DNA of 64,000 nucleotides from Lucinisca nassula (GCA_963580285.1 OY757011.1:167863406-167927405); one strand, 5' to 3'; positions 33,201-44,700 are shown, numbered from the stretch's first letter. Made by a program: numbers and translations. Notes: generated by a model not told the origin, from the sequence alone.

Positions 33201-34720
33201 ATGAGATTGATCTACCCTGCGAAAGTAGTTTTCCAAACGGTCACCCCTCAGGAAATCTTCAAACGGGTCCATGTTGTGATAACGACAGCTGTCACCTCAC
33301 CTGTAGTATAGAAACAGGTATAGATCAAACACAGGGTTGTTCAAGTGAGAGCACGATATCGGAGGACATTAGTAAAAACACTGTAGAAATTTCAAAAGAG
33401 AACATACGTATTGAGCAAGAGAAAGACCCAACTCTCAAGCTCATGCTACAGTGGAAACGTACAGGTGAAAAGCCTGACTGGAAAACCGTGGCTCCCTATG
33501 ATAAAGAACTCAAGGTCTACTGGTATCAATGGGAGGTCATTGAAATTAGAGATGAAATTCTATGCAAGAAACACATTAGAGAAGATGGTATAGGGACTGA
33601 CTATCTGTCCATTATTCCGCCTTGTCTGAGGAAAGAACTTTTCCAACATTTGCATACCTATATAACTGCCGGACATCTAGGTCGTAGTAAAACATATGAG
33701 AAAATGAGGCAACGTTTCTATTGGTGCAATATGCACCGTGATATTTCCTATTGGTGCAGGATATGCCCTACGTGTGGCTCAAGGAAACAGCCACCTCGGC
33801 GAGCAAAAGCTCCGCTACAACAATACAATGTTGGCTGCCCAATGGAAAGAATAGCACTGGACTTGAGTGGTCCTTACCCTGTATCCAAAAATGGCAACAA
33901 GTACTTATTGGTGATTTCCTGTTATTTTAGTAAATGGCTTGAAGCGATACCACTGAAAAATCAGGAAACTACCACCATTGCTGAAGCGCTAGTTAACAAA
34001 TTTATATCAGTCCATGGAGTACCCCTGCAGATACATGCTGATAGGGGAAGTAATTTTGAAGCAAAGGTTTTCCAAGAAGTATGTAAACTCCTTGGCATTG
34101 ACAAAACCCGAACCACCATAAGAAGACCTCAAAGCGATGGTATGGTCGAACGCGCAAACCGAACGATACAAAACATGATTGCGTCGTATATTTCCGACAA
34201 GCAAAACAACTGGGATGAACACATACCCTTACTTCTACTTGCGTATCGATCATCAGTTCATGAAACATTGGGGGTCTCCCCAGCACGTATGATTTTCGGT
34301 AGAGATCTCACACTCCCGGTAGACCTAGCGATAGGTAGACCTGTCCGGGAAGAGAGGCAGTGCGTAACAGATTATGCGTATGACTTGGAACAAAGGTTGC
34401 TCAACATTCATGAATACGCAAGGAAACATCTTAAAATAGCAAGCGATAGCATGAAACGTCGGTATGATGTAAAAGCAAATCATGTCACTTATAGCGTAGG
34501 TGACCCAGTTTGGTACTTCAAACCATGTCGAAAAAAGGGGTTTAACCCTAAAATCCAAATAAACTGGAAGGGACCGTATGTTGTCACTCAGCGTGTAAAT
34601 GAGGTCTTGTATCGTATACAAGCTGGTCCGAAAAATAAGTCCGACATCGTACATCACGATGCAATTCGTCCATATCTTTGTGATGATAAACCAACTTGGT
34701 TTACCAAGAGTACAAACTAA
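30029..34720 (+). CDS. Pol polyprotein of the Ty3 element (first ATG 30080, 1546 aa)
   Basis: The frame is +1 relative to gag and open from 30029, so it is probably reached by frameshifting in the overlap (30029-30252); an internal start at 30080 is the alternative. Domains, numbered from 30080: aspartic protease with FLVDTGSNVTIL (Asp21); reverse transcriptase about 340-545 with FCIDFRRIND, VLPFGLINAPSVF and the catalytic YLDD (506-509); RNase H about 630-770 with LECDASNVGIGAVL, RKELLAVVKAVEHF and RTDHSSLRWL; a linker of about 340-400 residues that is acidic with Cys-rich patches (CRPCVCCCKM); integrase from about 1120 with an HHCC finger, catalytic D1261, D1321 and E1357 (35 residues between the last two), and a GPY motif at 1498. 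No stops or frameshifts interrupt it. The unusually long RNase H-integrase linker is not a domain I recognise. Confidence 0.95.
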   Translation, partial: LSHKQTTVDGPKIALRSMEEGYFVSATVANMPLTFLVDTGSNVTILRKDLLNVWPQEYFPNLTPVILQLITATGECSPFHGKAKISFSLGNQNLCHEFLFANIKNDGILGIDFLCSNRCDVLLSKDHLVLNGEKIPCFHSTNDAQPGCCRIALAENVQIPPGCEMIIQGRPLDKLNKDSVGILEASDAFASRYGLLVARALVSPRMGTVPLRIMNVLDKPCCLRKSTVAAVYEPVEEERVETVSSLDTTETETICSTDLPGSEPVNNLSKDSSIPDCSLESDKFEMVSSLETSKSDCTASLGDRRNSSVNSFAHLTQMISESSVNLNESQTKRMESLINEYGDQFSSSSHDLGSCSLEQHTIRLKPGTKPIKQRPYRIPLAKQEIAQQEIKLMAEKKLIEPSTSAFCSPAVLVPKKNGTYRFCIDFRRINDASIPDCHPLPRTDDTLSALGGGVWFSTCDMRSGYHQIEIQASDRPNTAFAIPGSGLWQFRVLPFGLINAPSVFERLMEKVFAGLTYKSLLIYLDDIIIFSKTFETHLNDLREVFERLKAANLKLSPEKSRFFCKEVTFLGHRVSSDGISTDPEKVQSIRDWPKPTNVKEVRSFVGLASYYRKFCPSFASVCKPLHKLTEKNQPFVWNDEAQTAFDTLKNLLSSAPVLSYPSPTGNGWVLECDASNVGIGAVLHQLQNGEEKVIGYFSKCLSRTERKYCTTRKELLAVVKAVEHFHHYIYGQESVVIRTDHSSLRWLMNFRNTGEGQLARFLERLSAYSFKLEFRAGRVHMNADALSRRPCHSNNCKYCERYEKLHLSEPPLIINSDCQTVAKAVGVSTDTNSDKNISCEHNCNPCTTDAVTVGDFAVNGNLTSIQAGPLYENVSMETRVEESQEQYISTDNDPSFGPLFTDDTLTGTEACPTSLSSQRVSSGVSNEITPRDVTGRGPSPIAVSHDMVDERTHGNPYLNCRPCVCCCKMVQYEYDWLDRFEEEPLFGCLFGNERFEGTKGCTTSDTTDQAQIAWSDQSNLQHLSTSTELETSVSKNVGHAGMNPTRGATHEVITRTPHEIDLPCESSFPNGHPSGNLQTGPCCDNDSCHLTCSIETGIDQTQGCSSESTISEDISKNTVEISKENIRIEQEKDPTLKLMLQWKRTGEKPDWKTVAPYDKELKVYWYQWEVIEIRDEILCKKHIREDGIGTDYLSIIPPCLRKELFQHLHTYITAGHLGRSKTYEKMRQRFYWCNMHRDISYWCRICPTCGSRKQPPRRAKAPLQQYNVGCPMERIALDLSGPYPVSKNGNKYLLVISCYFSKWLEAIPLKNQETTTIAEALVNKFISVHGVPLQIHADRGSNFEAKVFQEVCKLLGIDKTRTTIRRPQSDGMVERANRTIQNMIASYISDKQNNWDEHIPLLLLAYRSSVHETLGVSPARMIFGRDLTLPVDLAIGRPVREERQCVTDYAYDLEQRLLNIHEYARKHLKIASDSMKRRYDVKANHVTYSVGDPVWYFKPCRKKGFNPKIQINWKGPYVVTQRVNEVLYRIQAGPKNKSDIVHHDAIRPYLCDDKPTWFTKSTN

Positions 34721-35876
34721 TTTAGAGCAGAAGTCATTGAATAAATATAGGCTGCATCGCCTTATATTGTACAGATATGTATGGGTAAAAACTAAGAATA
34801 TACTCGCAGAATGAACCCGTTTGAGTATTGTGCCAATCTATCCTTGTTCAATTTGTATTATCTATTTGTTAACTTGTTGTTGTTATTGTTAGTCTATTCT
34901 ATGGTTGATTGAAGTTGTTGATTGAGAAGTTGTTTGCCTGTACCATTGTTGGGGTAAGTGAAGTTTTCAAAGATATAGATTAACCACACTTTCCACCAGA
35001 GAAGTACTGTGAGACGATAAAGAAGGCATCAGTTATGCTCTAGCATATTACCTACCTGACTGATTTTGATGACATTTAAATGACGCTTATGCAAGCTGCC
35101 TGGTCTTTTCTCTGAAATATAAAAAAACATCTTGGCATAATTATATGAAATTCTAGGTCACACAATTAGCACATGCAAAAAGTATACTATTTGCAACAAT
35201 TGATGACAAACGTTTATGGAATGTGGTACCAAACTGTACGACTTGGTATCAATAAAAGAAGAGATGGAATAGCTTATGGCTCGATTGCCTGGATATAGTG
35301 AAGCAGCCTGTTCACTTTGATATTGGATATAAAAGAAGCAAGAGCCGATTCTTGGCAACATTCTGAGCACCATTTAGACATTAAAACTGATTGTTTATAC
35401 TAAGAACATAGCACTGTTTGACATGCATGTAAAATGTTCATAATACATGAAGGCTACACACCTTGTTGAAGTTGAACTCTGCTAATCATCAGTAATTTCC
35501 CCACCTTGACTGCCACTGGCTTGGGTCTGTCATCCGTGGTATGACTGCAATAGTGTAAAATAGACAAATACCAAATATGTTCTATGAAAGCGTTAACCAT
35601 GGGCATTGAGGAATGCACCACGGGACTGGAAAACATGTGGGGTGCACGTGTTTTCTGGGCCCGTCTAGCTAGCCTCGGTCAGTTTGGCCCTCCCAGCGAC
35701 CCTGAATATTTTCAAAATTCCACCATGGAATCAAACAGAATTGTTATTGTTACTGGTGACACGTGAAATGACATTCATACACCTGGAAACATACATCAAG
35801 GATCCAAACGGACAAGAAAATATAAACTACAAAGTCTGCAATTTAGTCATGAGGGCATCACACCACCGACTTTGCA
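34721..35876. other. Non-coding gap between pol and the accessory gene
   Basis: No domain-bearing frame. A good splice acceptor (TTGTATTTTTCAG at 35894-35906) ends the gap just before the zinc-finger codons, suggesting a spliced subgenomic mRNA for the accessory gene. Confidence 0.5.
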
Positions 35877-38330
35877 GTGACAATAGTGCTTGGTTGTATT
35901 TTTCAGGACAGACGATGGCAGTGTTTACCATGTGGCAAGCTCTACTTTGCTGACAGCTGGTCGGTGCGGCGGCACTTACGTGAGAGACATTCGGGGCTGA
36001 TGTTTCAATGCCAGATATGCAATCAAATCTATCAACGAGACACAATTCCCCATGGCTGTAAGGCTACCAAAAGAGACTTTCTTCTGATGCACGTTCAGAG
36101 TGGGGACAAAGGGGAAGCGGCCGAGGATAGGTTGGGTACATATCTCAAGCATGAAATTGAGACAAAGTACCAGTTCGTGCCATACGATGTTGAGCCACCA
36201 AGAGGAAAAGACCCTAAGAGCTCATCCGGGGAGTCACGTTCTTCCAGTACCTCAACATCCCGATGCAGTTCTCCAGAGGTCAGGGTGAAGTCTGTGGTGT
36301 CGGAGATCGGTAGACAACCCCGGCCTAACACAAAGAGGGAAAGACAGCAGAAATTCACAGGGCCCAGAATAAAAATAACCCCCAGAAAAAGACAGAATGC
36401 GACCCCCAAACCCAAAATGGTGCCTCAATCCAGAGAGGATTCACCTATCCCCTTGGGGGATGGTCCTGATGTCGAGGTTCTGGACCCAACTTTCCAGCCA
36501 CCCTCCGAGATACCAAGAGGTGATCCCAATTTTATAGAGTCTCTTCAAGATCTCATTGTCCGGGCCAGACCAGTCTCCAGTGGTGCCAATGATGCGGAGA
36601 CCCTGCGATCAACTGAGATTTTGAAAACAATCCTAAAGAACATGACCAAACTCCACAGTCCTGAGCCCGAAGGCCACGCTGTGGAGCATTATACTACCAC
36701 CGAGACAGGAAAAGAAGATTCTAGGAAAGTTATTGTGAAGGAAGGGAGACAGGCTAATAAACATATAGAAGAGGCAGGGAGTCAGGATATAATAGAGGAG
36801 GGAGAAATGAGACAGGAAGGGAGACAGGCGGATATAGAGATAGTAGAGGCAGGGAGGCAGGATATAATAGATGAGGAAGAAATGAGACAGGAAGGGCGAC
36901 AGGCTGATATAGAGATAGTAGAGGCAGGGAGTCAGGTTATAATAGGTGAGGAAGAAATGAGACAGGAAGGGAGACAGGCAGATATAGAGACAGAAGAGGC
37001 AGGGCGTCAGGATATAATAGATGAGGTAGAAATGAGACAGGAAGGGAGGCAGGCTTATATACAGATAGAAGAGGCAGGGAGTCAGGTTGAAAAAGGTGAC
37101 GAAGAAGAAATGAGACAGGAAGGGAGACAGGATGATATAGAGATAGAAGAGGCAGAGAGTCAGGTTGAAAAAGGAGACGGAGAAGAAATGAGACAGGAAG
37201 GGCGACAGGCTAATATACAGATAGAAGAAAGTCAATTTGAAATAGGAGATGAAGAAGAAATGAGACAGGAAGGGAGACAGGATAATGAGGCAATAGGCGA
37301 GGAAGGGAGTCAGGTCGAAATAGGAGGAGAATGGAAAGGAATGAGGCAGGAAGGGAGGCAGGCTATGATGGAAAATATATATGAGGAAGGGAGACAGGAT
37401 GGATTAAAAGAGCAGGAGAACAATGAGGAAGGGTGTCAGGAGCAACGACTTGGGGAAGAGACAGCTGAAGATGAGAATGAAGCAGATAGAAAGCGGCTGA
37501 AACTTGAAAGAAGACAGCGGAGGAGAGAAGAGAGAAAAAGGAGGAAGGAAATGAAAGTGGCAGACGCTGAAGAGAAAATAGATAAAATTTCAACAGAGGA
37601 GGCAGATAATAATAATAATAATAATAATAAAGAGAAAACAGAGACTGGAACAGAAAAGCAACAGAGAAAAGAAAAGAGATTGAAAAAGAAGGAAGAAAGG
37701 AAGAGATTGAAGGAATTAGAAGAACAATTCGCGAGTGAAAATGAAACTGTGAAAAAATCGAAAACAGACGTGAAAAATGATTTAATGCAGGAAAGTGACA
37801 GGAGTACTGAAAGAGAGGCAGAGAAAAGTAAGGACAAAATGATAAACGATGTGATGGAAGTAGAAACAAACCTTGATGGGAGTGATGTGGAATACATGAC
37901 AGACAATGAGGGTCTAGATAGAATAAATGAAAATCTTCCCTGCATTACTAGTGTCGATAAGAAATTAGCAGATCGTGAAAGAATAGAGAGAGAGCTGGAA
38001 GAACAAGAGGAGGGCCGAATCACTCTAGATATAGGTGGTCGACATTTCGCCACTAGTCGGAAAACACTTCTAAAAGATAAAGATGCTATCTTCAGTATTC
38101 TACTCAAGGAAGGAAAAACCCACTATTTCATTGACCGAGACGGGGCACATTTTCGACTTATAATTAATTATTTACGCCAAGATTGTACCGCTTCACTAGA
38201 TGTGCTACCTAGAGAAAATAAGTACCTCATTGAATTGATTAATGAATGTACATTCTACAATCTCACTGGTTTGAGGAAATTGTGTGAAGACCGGTTGGCA
38301 CTGTACCGGAGTTTAGGGCTGGCCTATTAA
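35877..38330 (+). CDS. Accessory protein: C2H2 fingers, acidic repeats, C-terminal KCTD/BTB domain (817 aa)
   Basis: An intact + strand gene in the env position. Residues about 14-65 contain a C2H2-like finger (CLPCGKLYFADSW...RHLRERH) and a second, atypical CQICNQ...HGC cluster. Residues about 95-270 are Ser/Pro/Arg-rich. Residues about 285-510 hold eight copies of MRQEGRQ in 27-32-residue acidic repeats (EEMRQEGRQADIEIVEAG). A highly charged K/E coiled-coil-like region with a seven-Asn run follows. Residues about 713-810 form a KCTD-type BTB (T1) fold: ITLDIGGRHFATSRKTLLK, then HYFIDRDGAHFRLIINYLRQ and LTGLRKLCEDRLA. KCTD BTBs usually oligomerise and often recruit CUL3. Translation may start at 35877, or the coding exon may begin at the acceptor at 35907, which is in the same frame. 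The function in the element is unknown; capture of a host gene is the simplest origin. Confidence 0.88.
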   Translation: MTIVLGCIFQDRRWQCLPCGKLYFADSWSVRRHLRERHSGLMFQCQICNQIYQRDTIPHGCKATKRDFLLMHVQSGDKGEAAEDRLGTYLKHEIETKYQFVPYDVEPPRGKDPKSSSGESRSSSTSTSRCSSPEVRVKSVVSEIGRQPRPNTKRERQQKFTGPRIKITPRKRQNATPKPKMVPQSREDSPIPLGDGPDVEVLDPTFQPPSEIPRGDPNFIESLQDLIVRARPVSSGANDAETLRSTEILKTILKNMTKLHSPEPEGHAVEHYTTTETGKEDSRKVIVKEGRQANKHIEEAGSQDIIEEGEMRQEGRQADIEIVEAGRQDIIDEEEMRQEGRQADIEIVEAGSQVIIGEEEMRQEGRQADIETEEAGRQDIIDEVEMRQEGRQAYIQIEEAGSQVEKGDEEEMRQEGRQDDIEIEEAESQVEKGDGEEMRQEGRQANIQIEESQFEIGDEEEMRQEGRQDNEAIGEEGSQVEIGGEWKGMRQEGRQAMMENIYEEGRQDGLKEQENNEEGCQEQRLGEETAEDENEADRKRLKLERRQRRREERKRRKEMKVADAEEKIDKISTEEADNNNNNNNKEKTETGTEKQQRKEKRLKKKEERKRLKELEEQFASENETVKKSKTDVKNDLMQESDRSTEREAEKSKDKMINDVMEVETNLDGSDVEYMTDNEGLDRINENLPCITSVDKKLADRERIERELEEQEEGRITLDIGGRHFATSRKTLLKDKDAIFSILLKEGKTHYFIDRDGAHFRLIINYLRQDCTASLDVLPRENKYLIELINECTFYNLTGLRKLCEDRLALYRSLGLAY

Positions 38331-41300
38331 ACCGAGCTATGGAAGTCCCGAGGAACCTCACAGAGATATACCCTACCCGTACTTACCCAAGAGGATGACA
38401 ACCGAAGCTACAGCACAGATATCGCGTGTGAAATTTCCCCGCGTTAATTAAATTTGTTAAATTAATATAAACTAATACATCCAACAACGTAATGTAGTAG
38501 AAAGACTATCAAATCAATGACATCGGAAATATAAACATTATTCAACAAGAAGACTACTATCAGCCAAAAGAAGATCCTGGAATTTAGTTAAGATTAGATT
38601 AGTTTAGTTAGTTAGTATTTAACATTTTTGAAGTGAGAATTTTGGATTAAATTTTTGTTTAATTAAGGAACCATTTTGGTCTCAAGCCTAGGAAACAAAA
38701 ATGCTAGCTTTTCTTTAATATGCATTTCTTGACATAATTTTTCAGTACAACTCAGTAGTTATAACAACTATTCATCTGAACTAGTATCTTACCTGTATAT
38801 TTCGTTTTTTTCCATCAGAGAGTTTCACCATTGGGTAGCTGTGTGTAATGTCAACCTACAATCATAAATGTGATAAAAAAGTTCTACAGTTCAGGCAATC
38901 ATTTTAAAAAAAAAATCATCACATCAGAATACCCAGTAATCCAGTATAAGAAATTTAAAGTTATCTCACTCATCGTTTTTTCTGTATATATTAATGATGT
39001 ATGTATAAACAACAGATGTTGTAATGTTTGTTCATCAAAGTGTCCTGAGAATGTCTCCGTGAGCATATTACTCTTAATTATTCTTAATATTCAAATTTCA
39101 TAAAATATGCGGAATACCATGAATTACCCACCTGTGTATTTTGGTGACACACTAATTGCCGACATCGGTAGCTCGGTTGGATGCTTGTCTACTTGTAGAT
39201 CAGAAAGAAGCCGACTCAGTGTCTGCCAAGTTCCGCAGCATTCTTCAGTTGGGATTGGTCGTGGAATCTTTTCTGTGGTCATTCTCTCTCTTACGCGGAC
39301 TCAAGAAGGGCCGTTGTCAGTTTCTGGCAAAAGAATGTGCACTGTACAGGTTAACTGATTACAGACAAGCCTGTCACGGCAAAGGGTGGATAGGTAAACT
39401 GACTAGCTCCAAAAAAAAAAAAAAAATGACCTAAATAACGTTGACTGGGCTGTTAAACCTCAATACAAACAAGAAACAGGTGAGGTATTGTTATTTTTCA
39501 TTTTTACATATGTTACTTTGTAATGACCGAAGTTCATGGACGGTTTGTTCAAGTTGAGCAGTACAGGTCCCGATCAGATCACTCATGTTTGAATGGTCTG
39601 CCCGGTGCCTTTACTGTCTGCACATTATTTTCACATCTTGACAGTGATGTCCAGTTTTGTTGAATCTTATCGAAGTCCAAATCTTGAGGAAGTTTATAGT
39701 ATGAGAAGGGACAACACTGTGGAAAGTACATTTAAAAGTGTGACCTAAGATTTTATATCGTATACATGTATTACTTATAGGCAACCCATGTATATTCACA
39801 TTTCTTGTAAATGTTCATTATTGTTGTTTAATGAAATGTGCCAACTAAATTTTTTTATTTTAATTTTTTGGCACAGCAATGTATTATGTCTGACTTTGCG
39901 TCTATGTTGCAACCAAACTATTTGAAAAGTCAGAATCACAAATAACTGTTCCTTATTATGAACATTGTTCAGAACCAGTTTTTCTATCAAAAGAATTTAA
40001 TGGCCATATTTACTTGTCTGTTGAACTCAATTTGATAAGGGCGAAAATGTACCAGCATGTTCCCTTTACATCCTAGAAAAACGGTCACCGTTTGCATATT
40101 TTTGTGCCATATTGAATTTAATGAAATCACATTGCAATAATAAGCAAGTACCATGGTGGGTAAATGAAGGCAACTGTAGTCTTTTGTTCTCGTGTGATTT
40201 TGTCGCCATTTTTCTTACTATATAATTAATGTTACCTGATCCGAATCTCTGTTTCATTTCTTTACGATGCATCACCAGAGAGTCTGATCTGTTGTACCAT
40301 CATGGAACGGTTGCCCTCATATGCGCCCACCCTCACATTTAGGTGTAAAGTTGAGATTCCTATGAATGTCAAAATATTTGCATTTTAATTGAAAGGTATA
40401 TGTGCCTGTTTAACTTTTTAGTAGAGTTCTTGGGCATATAAGTTGTATCCAATGATATTATTCATATGATGATGTTGAAACATTACATGTATAGTTGATG
40501 ATGCTCAAACATGTCATGTTTGGTTTAAAATGTAGAAAAATATTTTACAGTATTGATGTGCTGGTTAGATAGATTGTCTGACGTGTAATTATTCATGACT
40601 GATTTTCAAAATTGTCTTGCCAGATAATATTATTCCTGCATACTGGGTTAGTATGCGTGCATAGGTATTATCTCTATTTAGGGATTCATTTTGGAGAATA
40701 GTCAGTCCTCTTCATGGTTTTCATTGGCTTTTAATGGATCCAATCTGTTGGATTATTGTAATGGTTGTTGTTATCCTACTTGCACGTTTATAGTTGGATA
40801 TGGAAGTTTTTAACAATGACACCATTCACCTCAAAACTTTTTAGACTATATGAATTTTTCCATGAAGAATTAGGGTTCATTCTGGGCTGGGAAGCTATGG
40901 TATTAGATGCCTTGTCTATGTTACCCTGACCGATTTGCCATAAGAGCCAACATGCACAATTGATATTGACTGTATTCATTCATGTATGATATGCACTAGT
41001 GACTTAAAATGTCTTAAGAAGTTCGTATCAAATCAAATCTTATAAGTTAATCTTAATATTATGAAGTTGTACAATCCAGCAACTTTCAAATTTAATTCAG
41101 TTATATGTTATGTACATCCAAATGTTACTTGCACTTTGTAGCCATTTCACCCTTTAAAATTTTTGATTCGATTGTAATGAATCTTCCAAGCTCACTATAC
41201 TTACCTGCATGATACACTTCTTGATAAGGAAGTTTTATTTGTTAACTTAGATGGTTCTTGGGCTACCCTGTTTGGTTTCAGGAGGTCTAGTGATTACAGG

Positions 41301-41764
41301 GTGCTAGTCTTTGAAAGATAACTCTTGATTCCTAGATATCCTAGTATAGAGAGTTTGGAAGAGCCACGTTGAAGAGGGACATCTAAAGCGGATGATCAAT
41401 GTAAATAATTAGTCATCCGCTTCTGTCCTTTACATGCAGGATCAAGGATTTGCAAATTTTCATACAATAGAAATCACATATTTTCTTAAAATTACTTTCG
41501 AAAAGGATAAATTCTCTTTAATGATTGTATATTGAAAATAACTGCATATTTTCTATGTCGGGCATGCTAACCAATTGTATAAGTGTAAATATTGTCAAGT
41601 TCATTAACTGATATGTGGATATCAATCTAACTATTCTGAGGAGTTGAAAGTAGCAGTTGCAGCCTCGTGCCTTTATTTTCAAATTTAACACCAATACTTT
41701 TGGTTAAATTACCCTCTCCATCTATATACTTACCCATTCGCTCCACATGGGGTCCATGTCCTGT
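38331..41764. other. Long non-coding 3' segment of the retrotransposon
   Basis: About 3.4 kb without a credible frame. It contains one SINE (39154-39478) and AT-rich sequence. It could carry packaging or export signals or be inert insertions. Confidence 0.6.
39154..39478 (+). mobile_element. SINE, family 2, nested in the Ty3 element
   Basis: The head CATCGGTAGCTCGGTTGGAT resembles a box-A sequence. The tail reads AACGTTGACTGGGCTGTTAA then ACCTCAATACAAACAAG, following an A16 run at 39411. It matches the inverted copies at 16262 and 59909. Confidence 0.65.
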
Positions 41765-41774
41765 GGATGGGGGG
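41765..41774 (+). other. Candidate polypurine tract
   Basis: GGATGGGGGG ends three bases before the 3' LTR, where plus-strand priming is expected. The single T makes it imperfect. Confidence 0.6.
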
Positions 41775-41777
41775 CTA

Positions 41778-44700
41778 TGTTGCGGAACTGGGCTGCTGCT
41801 GGCTACTTTCAGGTGTTTATTTACGTTGCCGAGTATTGGAACGTATCGATTGTTCACACAAATCGGACCATGTGCCAACTTCAATCATTAATTTCACCCG
41901 CTCAAGCATAATGTCTAGCTATCCCCGGTTACCTGTGGGAGGATTTATCTGTGAAATTTGTTTCCAAGTCCTTCTCATGACTTTACAGTCCTTCATAAGG
42001 CTGTATTTTTCGTTTATTTTGTCATTGGTGAATCCCGTAGATTCACCAATGGCTCGGGTATTTCCGCATAGGTGCGGGAATTTCCGTCGCGTCGGGTACG
42101 ATTCGGACCATTTTTTTCCGCGAAACTGTGGTGTTCGCGTGACGTTTCGACCATCACGTGAATGAAACTATAAAAGCGGGTGCGCGCTTGAATACTGGCA
42201 TTGCTGATGTCGAGCAATCAACTGGACACTTGGTTCCTGATCTTTCTGACATTTTGAGACGTTTTAGAACCCCAGACCACCTATTATCACAGATATGCCT
42301 GGGAGAAAGCCCACTACAGTACCCACTGAGGTTTTAAACGCATAAGCTTGTTGGAAACCTTGTTGTTTAGACCACCAATGGTGGTTATTTTGTTTGTTTA
42401 CATTTTTGCTTGTTGTTGGCACACGGACGGGTTCAGATGCAGATTGAGCGGACCAGATCTAAGGGGCTCCCACCATTGCGGATGTTTTATAGCATATAAA
42501 CTACCCCCCAAGCTAACATTGCCATTGGTGAGTTTCACCTTTAACAACCCCTTATCACCAATGCATTTTATCATTGGTGATCTACCACCAATGAATATTT
42601 AATCCCGTATACAGAGCGCCATTGGTGAGTTTCACCCCCAACCAGTTTTTGCCCCCAACTAACATTACCATTGGTGAGTTTCACCCTTCAACACCCCTTA
42701 TCACCAATGCATTTTATCATTGGTGACTTACCACCAATGAATATTTAACCCCATATACAGAGCGCCATTGGTGAAGTTTCACCCCCAACCAGTTTTTGCC
42801 CCCAAATCACATTACCATTGGTGAGTTTCACCCTTCAACACCCCTTATCACCAATGCATTTTATCATTGGTGACTTTCCACCAATGAATATTTAACATCA
42901 CACACAGAGCGCCATTGGTGAGTTTCACCCCCAACCAGTTTTACCCCATCTAACATTACCATTGGTGAGTTTCACCCTTCATTAGCCCCTTACCACCAAT
43001 GCATGTTATCATTGGTGACTTTCCACCAATGAATATTTAACATCACACACAGAGCGCCATTGGTGAGTTTCACCCCCAACCAGTTTTACCCCATCTAACA
43101 TTACCATTGGTGAGTTTCAACCTTCATTAGCCCCTTACCACCAATGCATGTTATCATTGGTGACTTTCCACCAATGAATATTTAACATCACACACAGAGC
43201 GCCATTGGTGAGTTTCACCCCCAACCAGTTTTCACCCCATCTAACAGTACCGTTGGTGAGTTTCACCTTTCACTAACCCCTTATCACCAATGCATTTTAT
43301 CATTGGTGACTTTCCACCAATGAATATTTAACACCATATACAGAGCGCCATTGGTGAGTTTCACCCCTAATAACTTTTTACCCCCAAGTAACATTTCGAT
43401 TGGTGAGTTTCACCCCCACTACCCCCTTTTCACCAATACACTTACCCATTGGTGACTCACCACCAATGAACACTTAACTCCATTAAAGATTCCCATTGGT
43501 GAGTTTCACCCCTAATAACTTTTTACCCCCAACTAACATTTCGATTGGTGAGTTTCACCCCCACTACCCCCTTTTCACCAATACACTTACCCATTGGTGA
43601 CTCACCACCAATGAACACTTAACTCCATTAAAGATTCCCATTGGTGAGTTTCACCCCTAATAACTTTTTACCCCCAACTAACATTTCGATTGGTGAGTTT
43701 CACCCCCACTACCCCCTTTTCACCAATACACTTACCCATTGGTGACTCACCACCAATGAACACTTAACTCCATTAAAGATTCCCATTGGTGAGTTTCACC
43801 CCTAATAACTTTTTACCCCCAACTAACATTTCGATTGGTGAGTTTCACCCCCACTACCCCCTTTTTCACCAATACACTTACCCATTGGTGACTCACCACC
43901 AATGAACACTTAACTCCATTAAAGTTTCCCATTGGTGAGTTTCACCCCTAATAACTTTTTACCCCCAACTAACATTTCCATTGGTGAGTTTCACCCCCGC
44001 TACCTCCTTTTCACCAATACACTTACCCATTGGTGACTCGCCACCAATGAACCCTTAACTCCATTAAAGATTTCCATTGGTGAGTTTCACCCCAAATTAC
44101 TTTTTACCCTCAACTGACATTTTCATTGGTGAGTTTCACCCCAAATAACTTTCTACCCCCACCTAACATTTCCATTGGTGAGTTTCACCCCCGCTTCCCC
44201 CCTTTTCACCAATACACTTACCCATTGGTGACTCGCCACCAATGAACACTTAACTCACTTAAAGATTCCCATTGGTGAGTTTCACCCCAAATAACTTTTT
44301 ACCCTCACCTAACATTTCCATTGGTGATTTTCACCCTCCCTAGTGTCTCTACCACCAATGACCAGTGTCATTGACTAGTATCACATATTATTGGCCCAAC
44401 ACCAATGAAAAGCTTCATTGGTTAGTATCATTATTTATTGACCTCTTATTTGACCTCCTAACCCCAATTCTACTCATCATTGTTAATTGCACATAGAGTC
44501 TAAGGCAAAGAGCATAATTTTACCACCTCTAGAGGAGCTCTTGGATCTGTGACCCCTCATCATCACAATCAATATAAAAAGTAGGTACGGTATAACCTCT
44601 CTATGTTTAGAATATGTAATTTTATATATCTCTAGCCAGCACGTCGATTTATTACTAGATATAGATAAGCCTTATTGAGACTTTCGTTATCAATAAACCA

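Noticed and set aside
36633..38107. Long minus-strand open frames rich in Leu, Ser and Phe opposite the accessory gene
   Set aside because: They are the antisense of the acidic repeat and K/E-rich codons; the repeated LSPFLSHFF pattern is simply the complement of the MRQEGRQ repeat.
38331..41764. An envelope gene in the Ty3 element
   Set aside because: No frame with a signal peptide, transmembrane segment or glycoprotein-like pattern was seen; the env position is taken by the KCTD gene and non-coding DNA.
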